From an uncultured Oribacterium sp. (GTDB lineage: Bacteria > Bacillota > Clostridia > Lachnospirales > Lachnospiraceae): DNA of 9,157 nt. The stretch spans positions 1-9,157 of the forward strand of contig CAKQWR010000080.1 of the NCBI GenBank assembly GCA_934279105.1, written 5' to 3'. Under the pieces are notes generated by a model. The model had not been told where the DNA came from. It did not search any database and saw only the letters and a list, made by a program, of their open reading frames with translations. Made by a program: the position numbers and the translations under genes. This document shows, piece after piece, positions 4,042 through 9,157 of the stretch; position 1 is the first letter of the stretch, and the number at the start of each line of letters is the position of its first letter.

Positions 4042-6633
4042 ATGAAGCAGTATATCGTAACCGGTATGAGCTGTGCAGCCTGTCAGGCACGTGTCGAGAA
4101 GGCTGCGCGGGCAGTACCGGGCGTGCGGGAAGCGAGCGTCTCGCTGCTGACAAATACACTTGCGGTCGAGGGTGATGCGTCACCGGAAGACATCATAAAG
4201 GCGGTCGTAAAGGCAGGGTATGGTGCCAGTATAAAAGGCGGCACGCCGAATGTAGGCATTGGACACGGAAATGAGAGCGAAGGTGCTGCGCGTGCATCCA
4301 CCTGTTCTTCACAGGGATGTGGCATCGATCCGATGGCAGCGGAAGAAGAGGCGCTGCAGGATCATGAAACACCGAAGCTGAAGAAGCGGCTTCTTCGGTC
4401 GATTCTGCTGCTCGCGATTCTTATGTACTTCAGCATGGGACATAACATGGCGGGCTGGCCGCTTCCGCCTGTTTTTGAAAATCCGGTCAATGGTGCCATC
4501 GTACAGATGCTGCTGGCACTGATCGTCATGTACATCAACCGAAAGTTTTTCATCGGTGGTTTTCGCTCGCTCCTTGACCGTGCACCGAACATGGATGCCC
4601 TCGTCGCACTGGGCTCGAGTGCATCCTTCCTGTATTCGCTGGTGGAAGTCTTTCTGATGAGTCTGGCGCTTGCGGATGGGGAGATGGAGACGGTACATCA
4701 TCTCCATCATCAGCTTTACTTTGAGACTGCGGCGATGATTCCGGCGCTGATTACGGTCGGAAAGATGCTGGAAGCGATGTCGAAGGGACGGACGACGGAT
4801 GCACTTCGAAGTCTCATGAAGCTGGCGCCGAAAACCGCGGTGCTGCTTCGAGACGGAAAGGAAGATAACGTTTCGATTTCGGAAGTGCAGATCGGCGACA
4901 TTTTCGTCGTGCGACCGGGTGAGAGCATTCCGGTCGATGGTGTCATCCTCGAGGGCAGCGCTGCGGTCAATGAAGCGGCCCTCACCGGTGAAAGCATTCC
5001 GGTGGATAAAACGACCGGCGATGCGGTATCTGCGGCAACGATCAACACCGATGGCTTCCTGAAGGCGCGGGCGACACGGGTCGGAGAAGATACGACGCTG
5101 AGCCAGATCATCCGGATGGTGTCGGATGCGGCGGCGACGAAGGCACCGATTTCCCGCATCGCGGATCAGGTGGCGGGCATCTTCGTACCAGCGGTCATTC
5201 TGATTTCGCTGTTGACTTTTATCGTATGGATGCTGGCTGGGAAAGGCATAGAATTTGCGATTCCACGGGCGGTTGCGGTCCTGGTGGTTTCCTGTCCGTG
5301 TGCGCTGGGGCTTGCCACTCCGGTAGCCATCATGGTCGGCAGTGGACAGGGCGCACGAAATGGAATTCTGTTCAAGACGGCGGCTGCGCAGGAGCAGGCC
5401 GGACGTATCGACATCGTCGCACTGGATAAAACCGGCACCATTACGTCGGGGCAGCCGGTCGTGACGGATGTACTGCCGATCACCGACGTAGGTGGTGAGA
5501 CACTTCTGCAGCTGGCGCTCGATCTCGAACAGCATTCGGAGCATCCGCTGGCGGGCGCCATCGTGCGTTATGCAGAAGCACGGACAATGATGCCACATGC
5601 GGTGACAAATTTCTCTGCACTGCCTGGCAACGGGCTTCGCGCAACGCAGGACGATGTGGAGCTCTGTGGTGGTTCGTATAAGTATATGAAGGAACGCTTC
5701 GGTGTCACCGAAGAACTGGAAAAACAGTATGAAGCACTCGCGGAGCAGGGGAAAACACCGCTTTTCTTCGCTCGGGATGGGAAGCTGATGGGGATCATTT
5801 CTGTAGCGGATGCCATCAAGGAAGACTCTGCGCAGGCCATCACAGAACTTCGGAATATGGGCATTGACGTCTACATGATCACGGGCGATAATGAAAAAAC
5901 GGCGAAGTCGATTGCCGCGCAGGCCGGCGTAGCGCATGTCATCGCCGGTGTCCTGCCGGATGGAAAGGAAGCGGTGATCCGACAGCTGAAAGCAAAGGGG
6001 CGTGTCGCTATGGTCGGAGATGGCATCAACGATGCACCGGCCCTTACACGTGCAGATCTCGGTATCGCCATCGGCGCCGGTGCGGATGTCGCCATCGATG
6101 CGGCGGATGTAGTACTGATGAAGAGCCGGCTCACGGACGTTTCTGCAGCCATCCGTCTCGGACGAGCGACGCTTCGGAATATTCATGAGAACCTGTTCTG
6201 GGCGTTCTTCTACAACGTAATCTGCATTCCACTTGCAGCCGGCTTCTATAGTGCATTGCTGGGTTTTGCATTCGAGATGAGCCCGATGGTGGGGGCGGCG
6301 ACGATGAGCCTGTCGAGCTTTACCGTATGTATGAATGCGTTGCGTCTTAACCTCTGTAAGGTACATGACGCTTCACAGGATAGAAAAATCAGAAAGAGAA
6401 AGAAAAAGGAGAGTAAAAAGATGACAGAGACTGTAAATATCAAGGGTATGATGTGTGGACACTGCGAGGCCAGCGTAAAGAAGGCACTTGAGAAGCTTGA
6501 TGGTGTAGAGGAGGCAGTGGTTTCCCACACCAGTGGCACCGCAGAGCTGACGCTGAGCGCCCCAGTTGACGATACAGCGATTCAGAAGGCGATTGAAGGC
6601 CTCGATTTCGAGTTCGTGTCCATCGTAAAGTAA
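4042..6633 (+). CDS. copA: Cu(I)-exporting P1B-1 ATPase CopA with C-terminal CopZ-like domain
   Basis: An 863-residue membrane protein that pumps Cu(I) out of the cytoplasm using ATP. Domains in order: an N-terminal heavy-metal-associated domain (1-65, GMSCAAC with Cys11/Cys14); a linker with Cys88 and Cys93; membrane helices at about 118-134, 150-166, 184-206 and 226-241; actuator domain with TGES (315-318); helices at about 378-398 and 409-431, the latter with the CPC metal site (418-420); phosphorylation motif DKTGT (Asp462); nucleotide-binding HP (501-502); TGDN (614-617) and GDGINDAPAL (659-668); last helices with YN (724-725) and MxxSS (755-759). CPC, YN and MxxSS together define the Cu(I)-specific P1B-1 class. 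A basic linker (777-793) leads to a second metal-binding domain, 794-863, with MMCGHC (Cys805/Cys808). The loop between the third and fourth helices is His-rich (VHHLHHQ, 218-224). A strong ribosome site and ATG lie in frame before the last domain. It shares an operon with csoR, 14 bases downstream, and is probably repressed by it. Confidence 0.95.
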   Translation: MKQYIVTGMSCAACQARVEKAARAVPGVREASVSLLTNTLAVEGDASPEDIIKAVVKAGYGASIKGGTPNVGIGHGNESEGAARASTCSSQGCGIDPMAAEEEALQDHETPKLKKRLLRSILLLAILMYFSMGHNMAGWPLPPVFENPVNGAIVQMLLALIVMYINRKFFIGGFRSLLDRAPNMDALVALGSSASFLYSLVEVFLMSLALADGEMETVHHLHHQLYFETAAMIPALITVGKMLEAMSKGRTTDALRSLMKLAPKTAVLLRDGKEDNVSISEVQIGDIFVVRPGESIPVDGVILEGSAAVNEAALTGESIPVDKTTGDAVSAATINTDGFLKARATRVGEDTTLSQIIRMVSDAAATKAPISRIADQVAGIFVPAVILISLLTFIVWMLAGKGIEFAIPRAVAVLVVSCPCALGLATPVAIMVGSGQGARNGILFKTAAAQEQAGRIDIVALDKTGTITSGQPVVTDVLPITDVGGETLLQLALDLEQHSEHPLAGAIVRYAEARTMMPHAVTNFSALPGNGLRATQDDVELCGGSYKYMKERFGVTEELEKQYEALAEQGKTPLFFARDGKLMGIISVADAIKEDSAQAITELRNMGIDVYMITGDNEKTAKSIAAQAGVAHVIAGVLPDGKEAVIRQLKAKGRVAMVGDGINDAPALTRADLGIAIGAGADVAIDAADVVLMKSRLTDVSAAIRLGRATLRNIHENLFWAFFYNVICIPLAAGFYSALLGFAFEMSPMVGAATMSLSSFTVCMNALRLNLCKVHDASQDRKIRKRKKKESKKMTETVNIKGMMCGHCEASVKKALEKLDGVEEAVVSHTSGTAELTLSAPVDDTAIQKAIEGLDFEFVSIVK
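6407..6411 (+). promoter_or_regulatory. Internal ribosome binding site within copA
   Basis: AGGAG at 6407-6411, inside a purine-rich run, lies nine bases before an in-frame ATG at 6421. It is as good as the ribosome sites of the other genes in the window. The same bases encode the Lys/Glu/Ser linker between the ATPase and the CopZ-like domain, so it is both coding sequence and a plausible initiation signal. Confidence 0.6.
6421..6633 (+). CDS. copZ: Possible independently translated CopZ copper chaperone, in frame within copA
   Basis: Starting at the internal ATG, the last part of copA would be a 70-residue protein, MTETVNIKGMMCGHCEAS onward, which is the usual length and fold of a free CopZ chaperone (one ferredoxin-like HMA domain with CxxC at residues 12-15 of the short form). 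CopZ carries Cu(I) in the cytoplasm and hands it to CopA and CsoR. Evidence for separate translation is the AGGAG at 6407-6411, the proper spacing, the complete domain beginning exactly at the Met, and the absence of any other copZ in the operon. It is in the same frame as copA with no stop between, so a fused product is certain if copA is translated through; free CopZ is an inference. Confidence 0.5.
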   Translation: MTETVNIKGMMCGHCEASVKKALEKLDGVEEAVVSHTSGTAELTLSAPVDDTAIQKAIEGLDFEFVSIVK

Positions 6634-6647
6634 CAGGAGGTGGGAAC

Positions 6648-6962
6648 ATGGCGTGCTGCTGTGGTCAGGATGAAAACGGAAGAAAGAAACATAAACCGCG
6701 GACACCGGAACAGGTGAAGTCACTGGTGACGAGGCTGAACCGGATCGATGGGCAGATTCTCGGCATCAAAAAAATGATTGAGGAAAATCGTTACTGCCCG
6801 GATGTCCTGATGCAGGTCAGTGCCGTGCAGGCCTCCCTGAATTCCTTCAACAAGGAACTGCTCGCGACGCATATCAGAACCTGCGTCGTGGACGATATTC
6901 GGGATGGTAAAGAAGAAGCCGTGGATGAACTCTGCGAATTGCTAAAAAAGACCATGAAGTAA
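6648..6962 (+). CDS. csoR: Copper-sensing repressor CsoR
   Basis: A 104-residue all-helical DNA-binding protein of the CsoR/RcnR (DUF156) family. It binds operator DNA as a tetramer and releases it on binding Cu(I). The Cu(I) ligands are visible as Cys50 (RYC), His75 and Cys79 (THIRTC), with the same +25 and +4 spacing as Cys36, His61 and Cys65 of M. tuberculosis CsoR, which separates it from nickel/cobalt RcnR and persulfide-sensing CstR proteins. RLNRIDGQILGIKKMIEENRYCPDVLMQVSAVQASL is the family core, split here over residues 29-64. The start is fixed by a near-perfect AGGAGGTG at 6635-6642, with AGGAGG ending seven bases before the ATG. It follows copA by 14 bases and is surely co-transcribed, so it would repress its own synthesis through the operators upstream of copA. 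The N terminus carries three consecutive Cys (3-5), which is not part of the known metal site. Confidence 0.93.
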   Translation: MACCCGQDENGRKKHKPRTPEQVKSLVTRLNRIDGQILGIKKMIEENRYCPDVLMQVSAVQASLNSFNKELLATHIRTCVVDDIRDGKEEAVDELCELLKKTMK

Positions 6963-7024
6963 TTCCACGCGCTGTAGGCACATAACTGGACATCGTTTCT
7001 TTGCATAAGCGAATAACAAAAGAG

Positions 7025-7065
7025 CAAAATTAGCAGTCTTTGCAAAAGACTGCTAATTTTGTTTT
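7025..7065 (+). terminator. Terminator of the copper operon
   Basis: A perfect 17-bp stem (7025-7041 with 7045-7061) with a 3-base loop is followed by TTTT at 7062-7065. The left arm starts with CAAAA, so the hairpin also has an A-rich 5' side, but no minus-strand gene needs it. It lies about 60 bases after the csoR stop; nothing else is visible in between. Confidence 0.88.
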
Positions 7066-7069
7066 ATCG

Positions 7070-7101
7070 TTCACACTATCAACACAATTCTTCTGTATAG
7101 T
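7070..7101 (+). promoter_or_regulatory. Weak candidate promoter for ftsH
   Basis: TATAGT (7096-7101) is a fair -10. The nearest -35-like hexamer, TTCACA (7070-7075), is 20 bases upstream, which is long. The strong terminator just before it means ftsH needs a promoter in this interval, and this is the best candidate seen. Confidence 0.3.
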
Positions 7102-7157
7102 ATGGAACATCAGATGGTAGTGATGAGCACTATGATCGTATGAAAGGATGAAAATAT

Positions 7158-9157
7158 ATGGGTAGCATAGTACAGATCTTCCGGCGGCATCGCCTTAAGA
7201 AGCAGATGAATCTCGCAAATGGAAGTAACGGCCAGAACAATTATAACAATGATGATGATAATGGCTTCGGTAATTTCAATGATTTCTTTAATCAGTTCAC
7301 AAACGGAAACCAGAATGGTTCGAAGGGTGAAAATCGCGGAAATAACAGCTATCAGCCGAAGAACAAAAAACCACTGATTTTCTATTATTTTATCGCGCTT
7401 CTCATCATCCTGCTTTTGAATACCTTTGTGTTTCCGTCGCTTCTGACACGATCGATTCGTCAGACGAGCTATACAGAGTTCATGAATGCAGTCAACAATC
7501 AGGCCATCACGAAGGTGAACCTGAGTGATGATACCATCACCTATGTCGCAGTCGTAAACGGTGATGATGTGACCTGCCAGACCGGACGACTGAAGAATGA
7601 ATATACCGAGGCGCAGGTTCTCCAGGAACTCTTCCGTCAGGGAGTTAACTTCGATGAAACGATTCCGGTCGAGACCAGCCCGCTTATTAATTTCCTTTTA
7701 AGCTGGGTATTCCCGATTCTTATGTTCTGGGCACTCGGCAACTGGCTCAGCAAGCGCATGGCGAAGTCACTCGGTGCAGGTGGCGGCTTCGGTGGCATGG
7801 GCGGCTTCGGTAAGTCGAACGCTCGTGAGTACGAGGCGAAGGATGGAAATAAGGTAACCTTTCGGGATGTCGCCGGTGAGGATGAAGCGAAGGAGCTTCT
7901 GACTGAGATGGTTGATTACCTGAAGGAGCCGGATAAGTATACGAAGATCGGCGCTCATATTCCGAAGGGTGCCCTGCTTGTCGGCCCTCCGGGAACCGGT
8001 AAGACCTTACTTGCGAAGGCCGTCGCCGGTGAGGCGAACGTTCCGTTCTTCTCCATCGCAGGCTCTGAGTTCGTCGAGATGTTCGTCGGTATGGGCGCTG
8101 CGAAGGTACGCGATCTGTTTGATCAGGCGAAGAAAAAGGCACCGTGTATCATCTTCATCGATGAGATCGATGCCATCGGTAAGAAACGTGGCAACGGTGC
8201 GATGGGCGGAAACGATGAGCGTGAGCAGACCCTGAACCAGCTTCTGACAGAGATGGATGGTTTCGACAGTTCGAAGGCCATCATCATCCTGGCAGCGACG
8301 AACCAGCCGGATTCACTGGATCCTGCGCTTCTTCGTCCGGGCCGTTTCGACCGTCGTGTACCAGTGGAGCTTCCGGATTTCCAGGGCCGTGTCGACATCC
8401 TGAAGGTGCATTCCAGAGGCATCAAGATGGCGGACAATGTAGATCTTAGTGCCATCGCGAAGGCGGCTGCCGGCGCGAGTGGCGCGGAGCTTGCGAACAT
8501 CATCAACGAGGCTGCACTCCGTGCGGTACGTGCCGGTCGTGAGCGCGTGATCCAGTCGGATCTCGAGGAGTCGATCGAGGTGGTTATCGCTGGTTACCAG
8601 AAGAAGAACAACGTTATGACGGATAAGGAAAAGCTGATTGTTTCCTATCATGAGGTCGGTCACGCACTGGTGGCAGCACTTCAGAAAAACTCGGCACCGG
8701 TACAAAAGATCACCATCATTCCGAGAACCTCAGGTGCACTGGGCTATACCATGCAGGTAGAGGATGAAGGCAATCATTATCTCTATTCAAAGGAAGAGCT
8801 GGAGAATAAGATTGCGACGCTCACCGGTGGACGTTGTGCCGAAGAGCTGATCTTCCATACATGTACGACCGGTGCGAGCAACGATATCGAGCAGGCAACG
8901 AAGTATGCACGTGCGATGATCACGCGCTATGGCATGGCGGATGATATCGGTATGGTAGCGATGGAACAGGTGCAGAATCAGTACCTCGGCGGCGATGCTT
9001 CCCTTACCTGCTCGCCAGAGACGCAGACGAAGATCGATCAGATGACCGTGGACCTCGTGAAGAAGCAGCACGATAAGGCGTATCAGCTGCTGAGTGACAA
9101 CATCACGAAGCTTCATGAGATCACGAAGTATCTCTATGAGAAGGAGACCATCACCGG
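7158..9157 (+). CDS. ftsH: ATP-dependent zinc metalloprotease FtsH, 3' end beyond the window
   Basis: A membrane-anchored AAA+ protease that unfolds and degrades membrane and short-lived cytoplasmic proteins as a hexamer. 666 codons are visible; the stop lies outside. Helix 1 spans about 73-92, an extracytoplasmic domain 93-175 (SYTEFMNAV and so on), helix 2 about 176-195. The AAA module has Walker A GPPGTGKT (276-283), the pore loop FVG near 309, Walker B IIFIDEID (331-338) and the second region of homology ending RPGRFDRR (393-400) with the arginine fingers. The protease site is HEVGH (498-502), and the third zinc ligand is the Asp of [11 protein letters not shown] (Asp576). All catalytic residues are intact. 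The start is supported by AAAGGA at 7143-7148, nine bases upstream. The N terminus is odd: about 72 residues precede helix 1 where most FtsH have only a few, and 21-64 are rich in Asn, Gly, Asp and Phe. The protein has its own transcription unit after the copper-operon terminator. Confidence 0.95.
   Translation, partial: MGSIVQIFRRHRLKKQMNLANGSNGQNNYNNDDDNGFGNFNDFFNQFTNGNQNGSKGENRGNNSYQPKNKKPLIFYYFIALLIILLLNTFVFPSLLTRSIRQTSYTEFMNAVNNQAITKVNLSDDTITYVAVVNGDDVTCQTGRLKNEYTEAQVLQELFRQGVNFDETIPVETSPLINFLLSWVFPILMFWALGNWLSKRMAKSLGAGGGFGGMGGFGKSNAREYEAKDGNKVTFRDVAGEDEAKELLTEMVDYLKEPDKYTKIGAHIPKGALLVGPPGTGKTLLAKAVAGEANVPFFSIAGSEFVEMFVGMGAAKVRDLFDQAKKKAPCIIFIDEIDAIGKKRGNGAMGGNDEREQTLNQLLTEMDGFDSSKAIIILAATNQPDSLDPALLRPGRFDRRVPVELPDFQGRVDILKVHSRGIKMADNVDLSAIAKAAAGASGAELANIINEAALRAVRAGRERVIQSDLEESIEVVIAGYQKKNNVMTDKEKLIVSYHEVGHALVAALQKNSAPVQKITIIPRTSGALGYTMQVEDEGNHYLYSKEELENKIATLTGGRCAEELIFHTCTTGASNDIEQATKYARAMITRYGMADDIGMVAMEQVQNQYLGGDASLTCSPETQTKIDQMTVDLVKKQHDKAYQLLSDNITKLHEITKYLYEKETIT

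Noticed and set aside
4309..6366. A 685-codon open frame on the minus strand opposite copA
   Set aside because: It is a mirror of copA codon bias. Its translation is rich in Arg, His and Cys with no domain pattern, while the plus strand carries every P-type ATPase motif.
7969..8235. An 88-codon plus-strand open frame in another frame within ftsH
   Set aside because: It overlaps the FtsH AAA core (Walker A to Walker B region) and is a frame-shifted reading of conserved ftsH sequence.

Overview
The window looks like chromosomal DNA from an anaerobic Firmicute, most likely a Lachnospiraceae-type Clostridium. This rests on the FucO-like iron alcohol dehydrogenase with clostridial codon use, a CopA ATPase carrying a C-terminal CopZ-like domain, a CsoR repressor, a lipoprotein with a Gram-positive style signal peptide, strong AGGAG-type ribosome binding sites and U-tailed hairpin terminators. 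The genus cannot be fixed from the sequence alone. All recognised genes lie on the + strand, and most are separated by their own terminators, so the window holds several short transcription units.

Layout. Positions 1-150 hold the C-terminal end of an unrecognised protein. Positions 231-794 encode a YfcE-type metallophosphodiesterase, followed by a long hairpin. Positions 1097-2242 encode an iron-dependent lactaldehyde/1,2-propanediol (FucO-type) dehydrogenase behind a leader of about 140 bases, closed by a clean terminator. Positions 2363-3874 encode a lipoprotein with a solute-binding domain and an unusual 147-residue charged and proline-rich tail, with no transporter genes beside it. Positions 3945-6962 form a copper-homeostasis operon: two tandem promoters with CsoR-like operators, then copA (with a CopZ-like domain fused at its C terminus), then csoR. 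After a terminator, ftsH (7158 to the window end) runs off the edge.

How the genes work together. The copper unit is a self-contained circuit. CsoR, encoded last, would hold the promoters closed; Cu(I) binding would release it; CopA would then export Cu(I), and the CopZ-like domain would deliver the metal. The operon has no separate copZ gene. Instead, a strong ribosome binding site and an in-frame ATG sit inside copA just before the CopZ-like domain, so the gene may yield both a fused protein and free CopZ. The other genes appear to be unrelated metabolic or housekeeping functions.

Most worth a second look: the internal start in copA, supported by an abrupt switch of arginine codons in the linker; the 34-bp tandem duplication of the promoter-operator with one altered half-site; the orphan binding lipoprotein with its tail; and the asparagine-rich N-terminal extension of FtsH.
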